From contig JBATDG010000067.1 in NCBI GenBank assembly GCA_049663345.1, positions 1 through 64,000 on the forward strand: a stretch of 64,000 nt of DNA, in the 5' to 3' direction. Under the pieces are notes generated by a model. The model saw only the letters and a program-made list of their open reading frames with translations. It searched no databases and was not told the DNA's origin. Numbering within the stretch: the stretch's first letter is position 1; every line of letters starts with the position of its first letter. This DNA is from SZUA-365 sp049663345 (lineage in GTDB: Bacteria; Bacteroidota; Ignavibacteria; SZUA-365). Positions 7,496 to 15,886 of this stretch are shown piece after piece. Made by a program: the position numbers and the translations under genes.

Positions 7496-8737
7496 ATGGC
7501 AACAGTTCGTCCCTTCCGGGCCTTTCGCCCGAAATCTGAATTTGCAGCGGAAGTGGCCGCGAAACCGTACGACGTCCTCAACTCCGACGAAGCCCGCGAA
7601 GAAGTGAATGGGCATCCCCTTTCATTCCTGCATATCGGGAAGCCTGAAGTAGATCTCGATCCATCGGTGGATATTCACGACGATCAGGTTTACGAAAAAG
7701 GCCGCGATAATCTGCAGGCGCTCATCAGTAAGGGCGTGCTCGTCGAGGACCCTGCTCCGTATATGTACCTGTACGCTCAGACCATGGGCGAGCATACGCA
7801 GTACGGCCTCGTGGGCTGCGCCTCTGTGGCGGAATACTGGAACGACACGATCAAGAAGCACGAGTTCACAAGAAAGGACAAGGAAGAAGACCGCTGTAAT
7901 CACGTACGGGTGACCAATGCTCATACGGGTCCGATTTTTCTGACGTATCCTGACAATGCTGAAATCGATGCGATCGTCAACGAAGTCAGCAGCGCTCCGC
8001 CGACCACCGACCACGTCGCTGCAGACGGGATACGCCACCAGACCTGGGTGATCGCCGACAACGCAACCATTATGCGTCTGCAGGAATTGTTTGCCGCCGT
8101 GCCCAATCTTTACGTTGCAGACGGACATCACCGCTCCGCAGCAGCGGCGATTGTAGGACGCGAACATGCACAGGCCAATCCTGCGCATACCGGCGACGAA
8201 GAATATAACTTCTTTCTCGCCGTTGTATTCCCTGCGGGGCAATTGCGCATCATGGATTACAATCGTCTGGTCAAAGACCTCAACGGCCTGAGTGAGGAAG
8301 ACTTCATGACGAAGCTGAACGAACATTTCACTGTACGTCAGGCAGACGGTCAGGTTCGTCCTCCTTCGAAAGGAATGTTCGGCATGTACATGGACCGCAA
8401 ATGGTATCTCCTTGCAGCCTCGAATGAGCTGCTTGAAAATTCCGATCCCGTGCAGCGGCTGGATGTTGCTATCATGCAGAATTTCATTCTCAGTCCGATT
8501 CTTGGCATTCAGGATCCGCGTACGGACAAACGCGTTGATTTCGTCGGCGGCATCCGCGGCCTGGGCGAACTCGAGCGTCGCGTCGATTCCGGCGAAATGA
8601 AAGTCGCGTTCAGCATGTTCGCCACCTCGATCAATGAATTGATGGCGATCGCTGATTCAGGTCAGGTCATGCCTCCCAAATCCACATGGTTCGAGCCGAA
8701 GCTGAGCGACGGCTTGTTTGTGCACTTCCTCGACTGA
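7496..8737 (+). CDS. DUF1015 family protein in the serine operon
   Basis: A 413-residue cytosolic protein of the conserved DUF1015 family (PFRAFRPKSEFAAEVAAKPYDV near the start). It contains YVADGHHRSAAA in the middle, a motif that recalls the ADGHHR-type loop of ParB/SerK-fold nucleotide-binding proteins. No secretion signal or membrane segment is seen. It lies 24 bp behind serA, opposite serC, and is followed by a terminator, so it should be made together with serA. The family often accompanies serA/serC in bacteria, and a role in phosphoserine or serine handling is inferred from that; the biochemical activity cannot be read from the sequence. No classical serB phosphatase lies in the window. 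Confidence 0.9.
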   Translation: MATVRPFRAFRPKSEFAAEVAAKPYDVLNSDEAREEVNGHPLSFLHIGKPEVDLDPSVDIHDDQVYEKGRDNLQALISKGVLVEDPAPYMYLYAQTMGEHTQYGLVGCASVAEYWNDTIKKHEFTRKDKEEDRCNHVRVTNAHTGPIFLTYPDNAEIDAIVNEVSSAPPTTDHVAADGIRHQTWVIADNATIMRLQELFAAVPNLYVADGHHRSAAAAIVGREHAQANPAHTGDEEYNFFLAVVFPAGQLRIMDYNRLVKDLNGLSEEDFMTKLNEHFTVRQADGQVRPPSKGMFGMYMDRKWYLLAASNELLENSDPVQRLDVAIMQNFILSPILGIQDPRTDKRVDFVGGIRGLGELERRVDSGEMKVAFSMFATSINELMAIADSGQVMPPKSTWFEPKLSDGLFVHFLD

Positions 8738-8758
8738 TCAGTCCGGTCGAAAAAACGA

Positions 8759-8792
8759 AGCGGTCCCATTTTGGTGGGACCGCTATTTTTTT
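8759..8792 (+). terminator. Bidirectional intrinsic terminator
   Basis: Perfect 10-bp stem AGCGGTCCCA / TGGGACCGCT with loop TTTTGG, followed by ATTTTTTT on the plus strand. GAAAAAACGA lies on the other side, giving T-residues for the reverse transcript. It separates the convergent DUF1015 and YbbR-like genes. Confidence 0.95.
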
Positions 8793-8813
8793 GAGCAAAT
8801 CGGAAATGGTTCG

Positions 8814-9731
8814 CTATTGCCGCAATGTGTATCGAATCGCAGAAGGTTCGATGCTCAGCACTTTGAGTTCGTCAGGAAATATCAGTGTGGGAACAATCGT
8901 ACCGGACGTATCGGCCAGGATATCCTCGAATTCAATTTCCGCAGAAACATCAGCATTCGTATAGCGGGAAAGTGCGTTCACGCTGCCGCGAACAGAGACG
9001 TCTATCGTCTGCTGGCCCAGCAGGACTACCCGGTCAGCCGGAACATGCCTGACATGAACCCGGACATCCCGATACCACATGTCAGCAAGCTGTTCTGTTG
9101 GAATGTGCAGAGTCACTTTGTCAACGTTGTAGCGAAGCACGCCGGGCAGTGAATCGTCCACCGGTAATTCTTCAGTCACAGGCATAGAAAGATCGCTGTA
9201 GCTTCGTCCCTCCACAGGCCATGAGTGAATCCGGCGCAGTACGCTTTCCGCTCCGCGCAAGGCAATCGAATCAGGCGTAATAGTCGGTTCTGCTACCAGC
9301 CCGAAGCCATCTTTAAACTGCATGGTGAGATTGACTACGCGCAGCGGAACGATCTTGCGAAGAAACCTATCCACATTTACGAACAGGGTTTCCGGATACA
9401 CCCGCAAGGCAGTAACCCCGGGAGGCAGCTGCATAGTCTCACTCAGTACTCGATTCGTCTGGATCACTCCGGCGCGAAGCCGGTTCCCGGGAATTTCATA
9501 CGCGATCTGCTTCCCTGCATTCATAAAAAGGAGCTGCCAGCCGTCTGCCTCGATCAAGACATCGACATTCTTCGGCAGAGGAGTTACGAGTGCGATGTCA
9601 TCAGGCATGTTGCTGACGGTCAGCTGAACGTCAAAATGCGTGCGAAACGTGCCGCTCATCGTCACGGAAAACCAGAACGCAGTCGCAACCAGGAACGATC
9701 CTATCAAAACATTATAACGGCCTTTCATCAT
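8814..9731 (-). CDS. YbbR-like domain protein
   Basis: A 305-residue protein with a single N-terminal membrane anchor (about residues 8-27) followed by several YbbR-type beta repeats (for example HFDVQLTVSNMPDD and KIVPLRVVNLTMQFKDG). In Firmicutes YbbR (CdaR) regulates the diadenylate cyclase CdaA. No cyclase gene is adjacent here, so that role is not supported by context. The ribosome site GAGGTGA overlaps the stop of the upstream small secreted protein, making translational coupling likely. It ends at a shared terminator. Confidence 0.8.
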   Translation of the reverse strand: MMKGRYNVLIGSFLVATAFWFSVTMSGTFRTHFDVQLTVSNMPDDIALVTPLPKNVDVLIEADGWQLLFMNAGKQIAYEIPGNRLRAGVIQTNRVLSETMQLPPGVTALRVYPETLFVNVDRFLRKIVPLRVVNLTMQFKDGFGLVAEPTITPDSIALRGAESVLRRIHSWPVEGRSYSDLSMPVTEELPVDDSLPGVLRYNVDKVTLHIPTEQLADMWYRDVRVHVRHVPADRVVLLGQQTIDVSVRGSVNALSRYTNADVSAEIEFEDILADTSGTIVPTLIFPDELKVLSIEPSAIRYTLRQ

Positions 9732-9739
9732 GAGTCACC

Positions 9740-10300
9740 TCACATTTCTTCCCGCTGCAGAACGAGAAGCAGCCAGGGTACACCGTTGAGAGATTCCATT
9801 TTAAGCGTGAGAAAATACGACGTACGCGTCAGCCATGGCCAGATAATCTGCTCAGGGCTTTCTTTCACTACCGCTCCGATATTATCCTTCTGAACGGCTG
9901 CGACCCAATCGCGATATGTCTCAAACGCATCTGTCTTGTCCTTCGCCATCGGACGCTGTGCCAGCAATCGGAAAAGGCGCGGACGATAATATACATCGGC
10001 GTCATAGTCCAGCCACATCTGCCACCCCTCACCGCTCTCCGGATCGAGACGAATGCTGAAGCCTATCGGACGTTCATTCGCCCAGATCGAATCCACAAGC
10101 GATTTGCGCATTCCTGCGGGAGTATCGATACCATCCTGCCCATACATTTGATTGATAATCACGGTAGAAAAAAAGACCGCTGGATCGAAGCGCCTCGCAA
10201 CCGCAGAGTGCGCAGCGCCGCCCGATTCTCCATCCGTGGGAGCTTGTGCGTTTGCGAGAGCAGGCAGCAGCATTGCAAGAAACAGGAGATATCTGAACAT
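9740..10300 (-). CDS. Small secreted protein of unknown function
   Basis: A 186-residue protein with a clear signal peptide (MFRYLLFLAMLLPALANAQA). The mature part contains no family motif I recognise. It is rich in aromatic residues (WQMWLDYDADVYYRPRLFRLL) and ends in a hydrophobic beta-like stretch. The start is placed at ATG 10300 because it gives a clean signal peptide; an upstream ATG at 10315 is possible but lacks a ribosome site. The YbbR-like gene follows 8 bp later, so the two are probably co-expressed in the envelope. Confidence 0.7.
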   Translation of the reverse strand: MFRYLLFLAMLLPALANAQAPTDGESGGAAHSAVARRFDPAVFFSTVIINQMYGQDGIDTPAGMRKSLVDSIWANERPIGFSIRLDPESGEGWQMWLDYDADVYYRPRLFRLLAQRPMAKDKTDAFETYRDWVAAVQKDNIGAVVKESPEQIIWPWLTRTSYFLTLKMESLNGVPWLLLVLQREEM

Positions 10301-10396
10301 GATGTTTTCCGTCATTGGCAAGAACGCGAAAGACTCCGCGGGTACACAATATCAGATCGGGAGGAGAGAAACAAGTCGTTTGGGCGGAACAAATTT

Positions 10397-12424
10397 CTAG
10401 ATCAGCACCTGAGAAACAATGCCCCCGATGGCAAGCGCAAGTACGAGGCTGCCAACCCAGATGATGAGTCCTTCGCGCAGCCCGCGTTCCTTGAGCATCA
10501 CCATCAAAGACGCTACGCAAGGAACAAACAGAGTGATTGTCACCAGGGCGGATACGGTTTGAAAGGGGCTGAGTCCCAGATGGTAGAGGCCGGCGGCGCC
10601 GAAGTCGCGGCGCACGAGACCCATGACGAAAGCAGTGGCGGCCTCGCGCGGAAGCTGCAGCCATCGCACGACCAGCGGCTCAAGCGCGTCCATGATCCAG
10701 ACCAGCGCACCGGTGACCTGCAGCACGCCCACGGTGAGAGCGCCGACAAAAAACCACGGACTTGCTTCCTTCATGAAGAACCAGGTCTTGTACAAGGTCT
10801 TGCGCACGACATTGTCCACCTGCGGAAGCCGCATGCGCGGCAGATCGATCAGCAGAGGCGAGGTCTCTCCCGGCATGCTGCGATTCATGACCGTTCCGAC
10901 GAGTACGAGGAATCCGAAAATCACGCCGGAATAAATCAGTGTCGCCGTGACTCCTGCTGTCGCAAGCAATGCCGCAATGACGCCCAGCTGTGCAGAACAT
11001 GGAATCGCGAGCTGTAGAATCGTCGTGGCGATTGTTTTTTCCCGCTGCGTCCCGAGAAGCCTCGTCGTGATAGTCGCCATTGTGACGCAGCCGAAGCCAA
11101 GGATGAGAGGAATCACCGCGCGTCCGTTCAAGCCGATAAAGCGAAGCAATCGGTCGACGAGCGTCGCCAGCCTCGGAAGATAGCCGCTGTCTTCGAGGAT
11201 CGACAATGCGAAATAAAAGCCAAGAACCAGGGGCAGAAGAAGGAACAGCAAATATGTCAGAGTCATCGTGACAGCGCCGAATTCACCGAAAAACAGCACG
11301 AGCCAGATGTTGTCGTATGTGAATGTGTACAAGGCGTCGCGTCCGGATGGATAGTGCCGTGCCTCAGCCCATTCCGGATAATTTCCTTTAAGCCCGTGGT
11401 CGAAGCGGAAGGTTCGGCTTTCCGTTACCGCAGCATCGGCATCGAGAATGTCCACCAGAACAGTGGTCGCAGCATGTTCCGCCACCCAGGACTTTATGTG
11501 AAATTCCACAATGTCCCGACCGATCGTTTTCTCGGTAAAGTTCACCACATCCTGCGCAACGAAAACGCCTACGAAAAAATAAAGGGCGGCGAGAATGAGC
11601 AGAAGAATGGGAAAGCCGAAGACCGGGCTGACCGACCATCTTCCGAGCAATGACGCGATGCGCTTGCCGGTCTGGACATCAGAGACGACCATCTGCAGCA
11701 CGCGATTGACGCGATTGCGGCGGTCAATGTAAATCTCTTCACGCCGGCTTGCATCGGCAGCGGCGACGCCATGACGAAGCGCAACGACCTCATCGCCTTC
11801 GAGCACCAGCAATGCCTCGGATTGCGAGCCGACTGTTGAAAGCATGCCGTGGAGTTCGGCATGCAGTTCACGGCTTTGCTTGCCTTCACAGGCGGTGACG
11901 ACGAGTTCGTGAACAAGCTCGAGTCCCTTTTTCTTAATGGCGACGGTGCCTACTACAGGGATTCCGAGTTCATCTTCCAGTTTCGCGAGATCGATGGCCA
12001 CTTTCTGCCGGGTTGCTTCATCGATCATGTTCACGATGAGTCCCACGCGTTTACCCATATCAATGAGCTGCTGCGTGAGAAACAGATCGCGTTCCAAATG
12101 CAAGGCGTCGACAATATTCAGAACGATATCGCTGTTGAGAATGATATCGCGGGCCACGCGTTCCTCGTCATTGAACGACGAGACACCGTAGATCCCGGGC
12201 GTATCGAAGAGTTCGTAATTGAGATATGAAGCTTTCGAAACCTCGACAGTGGTCCCAGGAAAATTTGACACGTCAACATACAGTCCACTGAGGTAATTGA
12301 ATACAACAGATTTCCCTACGTTGGGATTGCCGACTAGGACTACTTTGGGTTTGAACGGGTCGGTGGGAAGAGCGTCCGTGCGGAGATGTTTATGCGGTTT
12401 ATGTTGTATTCGTGTATCGGACAT
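10397..12424 (-). CDS. feoB: Ferrous iron transport GTPase FeoB
   Basis: Inner-membrane Fe(II) importer of 675 residues. The N-terminal G domain has GNPNVGKS at 32-39, DTPGIYG and NMID; a helical linker and a polytopic membrane domain with Gate-type segments follow (for example LILGFGCVTMATITTR). The frame is open for another 80 codons upstream, but that part overlaps feoA, and ATG 12424 gives the normal beginning shortly before the G domain. It is the last gene of the operon Fur-family regulator-feoA-feoB, with a 31-bp gap after feoA. Expression is expected to fall when iron is plentiful, through the palindrome upstream of the regulator gene. Confidence 0.97.
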   Translation of the reverse strand: MSDTRIQHKPHKHLRTDALPTDPFKPKVVLVGNPNVGKSVVFNYLSGLYVDVSNFPGTTVEVSKASYLNYELFDTPGIYGVSSFNDEERVARDIILNSDIVLNIVDALHLERDLFLTQQLIDMGKRVGLIVNMIDEATRQKVAIDLAKLEDELGIPVVGTVAIKKKGLELVHELVVTACEGKQSRELHAELHGMLSTVGSQSEALLVLEGDEVVALRHGVAAADASRREEIYIDRRNRVNRVLQMVVSDVQTGKRIASLLGRWSVSPVFGFPILLLILAALYFFVGVFVAQDVVNFTEKTIGRDIVEFHIKSWVAEHAATTVLVDILDADAAVTESRTFRFDHGLKGNYPEWAEARHYPSGRDALYTFTYDNIWLVLFFGEFGAVTMTLTYLLFLLLPLVLGFYFALSILEDSGYLPRLATLVDRLLRFIGLNGRAVIPLILGFGCVTMATITTRLLGTQREKTIATTILQLAIPCSAQLGVIAALLATAGVTATLIYSGVIFGFLVLVGTVMNRSMPGETSPLLIDLPRMRLPQVDNVVRKTLYKTWFFMKEASPWFFVGALTVGVLQVTGALVWIMDALEPLVVRWLQLPREAATAFVMGLVRRDFGAAGLYHLGLSPFQTVSALVTITLFVPCVASLMVMLKERGLREGLIIWVGSLVLALAIGGIVSQVLI

Positions 12425-12455
12425 AAATCTGCTGCCGATTACAAGCGCGACTTGT

Positions 12456-12674
12456 TCACAATTGGCTGATTTCGATGCTTCGGGCAAGATCTCCGCTGAG
12501 CGCGACTTCCTGTCGGCTGAATTCCAGAACGATTGTCCCTCCCGGAAGCCTTTCCATACAGGAGACAATGGCGCCTTCGACGAGACCGATACGGATGAAG
12601 CGTGAACGTATATCCCCAGCCGGCAGCCGTTCGATGCGGGCCTGCATGCCTTTTGCCAGTGAAACAAGCTTCAT
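12456..12674 (-). CDS. feoA: FeoA domain protein
   Basis: A 72-residue SH3-like cytosolic protein of the FeoA family, which assists FeoB. Typical features are the start MKLVSLAKG, the central RFIRIGLVEGA and the end VALSGDLARSIEI. It begins 1 bp after the stop of the Fur-family gene and precedes feoB by 31 bp, so the three genes should be translated from one message. Confidence 0.95.
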   Translation of the reverse strand: MKLVSLAKGMQARIERLPAGDIRSRFIRIGLVEGAIVSCMERLPGGTIVLEFSRQEVALSGDLARSIEISQL

Positions 12675-12675
12675 T

Positions 12676-13122
12676 TCAGGCTCCGGCTTTCTTCTGGCAG
12701 TCGAGGCAAACGCCGTAAATATGCAGCACCGTATTATCGAAGCCGTAGTTCAGCGAGACAGCAGCCTCGCGCGCGAAGCGTTCGACACGCTTGTCGACGA
12801 ATTCCTCAATCTTTCCGCAGGCACTGCAGATGATGTGGTGATGATGTTCGGTGCCGAACATGATTTCGTAGCGGGCAAGACGCTCTCCGAAACGATAGCG
12901 TCCTACGATTCCGCATTCGGTCAGCTTATCCAGCGTGTTATACACAGTCGCACGAGAGACCTTGCTCCCTGCGTTTTTCATCCTCAAAAACAATTCGTCG
13001 GCATCGAAATGCCCGTCGCAATGCAGCACCGTCTCGAGTATTTCAAAACGCTCGGGTGTGATGCGATACTTGTTTCGCTTGAGGTACTGTGTGAAAAATT
13101 CGGTTGGGTCTGTTGTTTTCAT
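12676..13122 (-). CDS. Fur-family metal-responsive repressor
   Basis: A 148-residue regulator with an N-terminal winged helix (recognition region SKVSRATVYNTLDKL at 53-67) and a C-terminal metal-binding dimerisation domain. It has the HHHH tract at 93-96 and two structural zinc pairs, C99xxC102 and C139xxC142. Fur, PerR and Zur cannot be told apart from sequence alone; being first in a feoAB operon favours an iron sensor. A perfect palindrome begins 4 bp upstream of its start codon, suggesting autoregulation. Confidence 0.93.
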   Translation of the reverse strand: MKTTDPTEFFTQYLKRNKYRITPERFEILETVLHCDGHFDADELFLRMKNAGSKVSRATVYNTLDKLTECGIVGRYRFGERLARYEIMFGTEHHHHIICSACGKIEEFVDKRVERFAREAAVSLNYGFDNTVLHIYGVCLDCQKKAGA

Positions 13123-13125
13123 AAC

Positions 13126-13148
13126 CTATTTAGATAAAATCTAAATAG
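13126..13148 (-). promoter_or_regulatory. Putative Fur-family operator, 23-bp perfect palindrome
   Basis: CTATTTAGAT, three central A residues, then ATCTAAATAG: a 10+3+10 perfect inverted repeat. It lies 4 to 26 bp upstream of the repressor's start codon, where it would also cover the ribosome-binding region. AT-rich palindromes of this size are typical Fur-family targets. The fit to the classical Fur box is only partial, so the assignment rests on symmetry and position. Confidence 0.7.
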
Positions 13149-13221
13149 AAAATAAAGGAATAATCCGTCCAGTGCAAGGAAAAAACTGATCTATAAGAAA
13201 ATAAATTCGCGCCCGCGTGGG

Positions 13222-13674
13222 TCAGTCCACTCGGGTCCAGTCCTGACTGCGGCCGATCAGGCTTATGCCAATATAGCCACGCACATCGAGGGTGCGTCCG
13301 TCCTCACTCATCGTCATCTTGCAGCTGTACGTTTTGCCGTTTTTCGGGTCATAAATCTCTCCGTCTTCCCATACGAAATCCTCGTCATACACGAAGGACT
13401 TCAGCATCTCCAGTCCGAGCAGGGGACGGCTTCGAAGATTTTCCTCGGGGTTCTCCTTATCCACCTTGGGTTTCCCCTGTGCGTCGTTGGGTTCCTTCAG
13501 CCACACTAGCTTTCCGAAATACTGGTTGTTCTTCTTGAAGATCTGAACCTTTGCCTTTTTATCCTGCACGAGCCAGTTGCCGATCACACGATCTGCTTCG
13601 GAAGTTTGGGCGACTGCGGATAGTGAACCGGAAAGCAAATACACGAACAGTAGGAGAAACGAAAACCTGGACAT
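13222..13674 (-). CDS. DUF2147 secreted protein
   Basis: A 150-residue exported protein with a signal peptide (MSRFSFLLLFVYLLSGSLSAVAQ) and a DUF2147-type domain beginning ADRVIGNWLVQDKKAKVQIF and ending RGYIGISLIGRSQDWTRV. The family is common in Proteobacteria and Bacteroidetes and has no settled function; a small lipocalin-like barrel is suspected. The start at ATG 13674 has a strong GGAGG site; the 15 codons upstream in the same frame are not signal-like. It is transcribed toward the Fur operon and diverges from the dihydrouridine synthase gene. Confidence 0.88.
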   Translation of the reverse strand: MSRFSFLLLFVYLLSGSLSAVAQTSEADRVIGNWLVQDKKAKVQIFKKNNQYFGKLVWLKEPNDAQGKPKVDKENPEENLRSRPLLGLEMLKSFVYDEDFVWEDGEIYDPKNGKTYSCKMTMSEDGRTLDVRGYIGISLIGRSQDWTRVD

Positions 13675-13815
13675 ACGCGACCTCCGATGAATGGAATGGT
13701 GTAAAAAGCACATTTTCACGTTAAAAATCCACCCTTCACAGGTACGCGGGACGCCATTTCTGATTAGCAGCTCCGATTCTCTTGCTCGAATCAGGATGCC
13801 GCCTTATTTTAGGTG

Positions 13816-14889
13816 ATGCACGCTTTCGCAGATATCATCAATAAAATCAGGGGGAAAGGTCTGCTTGCACCCATGCTTGCGACCACCGACATTCCCTTCC
13901 GCGAGGTCTGCCGCGGCTACGGCGCTGCGCTGACTTTCACTGAAATGGTGAGCGCCGTTGGGATTCTCCGCGAGGCTGCGATTTCATACAGGAATGCAGT
14001 GTTCACACCGGATGAACATCCGATAGGAATTCAACTGGTAGCCGCTGATCCCGACATATGTGCCGCAGCGATTCGCGAACTCCTTCCGCTCAAGCCCGAT
14101 CTGTTTGATATCAATTGCGGCTGTCCCAACGAACGCATCTGCGAAGCAGGCGGCGGCGCCGAACTCCTCGACGATCTCCCGCGCTTTACGCATATACTCC
14201 GCGCGGCTGTGGAAGCGTCCCAGGTGCCGGTGTCGGTGAAGATTCGAATGCGGGGCAGCGACTCGCGGCAGAAGGTGCAGGACATAGTCAGGGCGGCTGA
14301 GGACGGCGGGGTTTCGCTGATCACACTGCATGCGCGGACCCGCAACACTCCTTACAACGTGGCCGCCGACTGGGAGTATATCGCCAAAGCCGTGCAGGCG
14401 GCGACAGTGCCCATAGTCGGGAACGGCGATATTTTTTCCGCTGCCGATGCTCAACGCATGATGCGGGAAACGGGCTGTCTGGCCGTTCTTGTAGCCCGCG
14501 GCAGTCTCGGAACACCATGGATTTTTCGGGATATCGCTGATGCCGAAGACTGCGGTATTGAGACCAATGCTCCGCAATCGGGGGAGATGCAATCGTTGGT
14601 TACCAACCATCTGAAGAATATGCTTCGCGAATTCGGAAGCGTGCGCGCGCTTCCCCGACTTCGGAAACATGCGCTGTGGTACGCCCGGCACTACGAAGGA
14701 ACATCCGGTCTGCGCGAACAGCTTTTCACCGATAACGATGCGGATTCAATTATTCAGACTGTAAGCCGCTTCTATGATGCCCCGTGCGTGCGGCTTGCTG
14801 CCGACCACCCCCTCCTGCTCGACGCCGAACGCCGTTTCCGGGAACGAGTGCTGTATTGGACCACCGGGATCGTGCAGCCTGAGGGCTAA
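13816..14889 (+). CDS. tRNA-dihydrouridine synthase (Dus family)
   Basis: FMN- and NADPH-dependent enzyme reducing specific uridines in tRNA to dihydrouridine. It is 357 residues with the TIM-barrel pattern of the family: LAPMLATTDIPFR at the start, the catalytic-cysteine block NCGCPNERICEAGGGAELL at 100-118 (Cys103), PVSVKIRMR, TLHARTR and GNGDIF. A GTG lies directly before the ATG at 13813 and could also serve as start. Which Dus subfamily (A, B or C) applies cannot be settled by eye. Confidence 0.93.
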   Translation: MHAFADIINKIRGKGLLAPMLATTDIPFREVCRGYGAALTFTEMVSAVGILREAAISYRNAVFTPDEHPIGIQLVAADPDICAAAIRELLPLKPDLFDINCGCPNERICEAGGGAELLDDLPRFTHILRAAVEASQVPVSVKIRMRGSDSRQKVQDIVRAAEDGGVSLITLHARTRNTPYNVAADWEYIAKAVQAATVPIVGNGDIFSAADAQRMMRETGCLAVLVARGSLGTPWIFRDIADAEDCGIETNAPQSGEMQSLVTNHLKNMLREFGSVRALPRLRKHALWYARHYEGTSGLREQLFTDNDADSIIQTVSRFYDAPCVRLAADHPLLLDAERRFRERVLYWTTGIVQPEG

Positions 14890-14959
14890 TCCTTTGACCC
14901 TGACACGTACCCCGTTTTTCCGTACCTTATAGATTGAATGTTTTTCCAATTGGAACGCT

Positions 14960-15886
14960 ATGCTCCAGGTCGAACTATTACGAAAAGATTTTACCGGCAT
15001 TCGTGCGGTGGATGATGTTTCCTTCTCCGTGAAGGAAGGTCAGATTTTTGGGATCATTGGTCCGAACGGCGCGGGAAAGTCGACGACAATCCGGATGATT
15101 ATGGACATCATCCAGCCGGATTCCGGCCGCATTACGATCGACGGACGGCCGATGAGCGAGGATCAGAAAAATATTATCGGCTATCTTCCTGAGGAACGCG
15201 GGCTGTACCGCAAGAACAAACTCGGGAATGTAATCGCGTATTTCGGGTCGCTTAAAGGGATGACGCCTGAGGAGGCGCGTGAAAAAGCGCGTCCGCTCCT
15301 CGAACATTTCTCTCTCGGTGATTACGAGAAAAGGAATGTGGAAGAGCTTTCGAAAGGAAATCAGCAGAAGGTACAGTTCATCATCTCCATCCTTCATGAG
15401 CCCCGGCTTGTCGTACTCGATGAATTGTTTTCCGGGCTTGACCCGGTCAATCAGGTGTTGATGCAGGAAGCCCTTCTGCAGCTGAAAAACGACAACCGCG
15501 CCATCATTTTTTCGACGCATCAGATGGAACAGGCGGAAAGACTGTGCGACGAATTGCTCATGATTGACAAAGGGCGCACCGTGCTGCACGGGACGCCGGC
15601 GTCCATCAAACAGCAGTATGGGAAAAACGCCCTGCATGTCGAATTCACCGGCGACGGGACTTTCCTTCGCGACCTCCCCGGTGTTCGCTCCATCGACCTT
15701 GCGCAGAATTTCGCGGAAATCGAGCTTGAGCCCGATGTTCGCACGAATACAATCATCGAGGCCATGCTTCCCCGCCTGGAACTGCATCATGTCGCGCGCA
15801 TCGAGCCCTCGCTGCAGTCGATCTTTCTCGACATCGCAGGCAACGGAGCTGACCCGAGGAATTCAAGGTTGGAGGACGCCCGATGA
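14960..15886 (+). CDS. ABC-2 type transporter, ATP-binding protein (NatA-like)
   Basis: A 308-residue ATPase with Walker A GPNGAGKST at 34-42, Walker B LVVLDE at 150-155 followed by LFSGLDP, and the switch histidine in STHQMEQAE. The signature motif is LSKGN (130-134) in place of the usual LSGGQ, a change often seen in NatA-like exporters. The C-terminal extension (about residues 220-308) is typical of this group. It overlaps the permease gene by 4 bp (ATGA), so the two are translationally coupled. Substrate unknown; sodium or antibiotic export are typical for relatives. Confidence 0.94.
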   Translation: MLQVELLRKDFTGIRAVDDVSFSVKEGQIFGIIGPNGAGKSTTIRMIMDIIQPDSGRITIDGRPMSEDQKNIIGYLPEERGLYRKNKLGNVIAYFGSLKGMTPEEAREKARPLLEHFSLGDYEKRNVEELSKGNQQKVQFIISILHEPRLVVLDELFSGLDPVNQVLMQEALLQLKNDNRAIIFSTHQMEQAERLCDELLMIDKGRTVLHGTPASIKQQYGKNALHVEFTGDGTFLRDLPGVRSIDLAQNFAEIELEPDVRTNTIIEAMLPRLELHHVARIEPSLQSIFLDIAGNGADPRNSRLEDAR

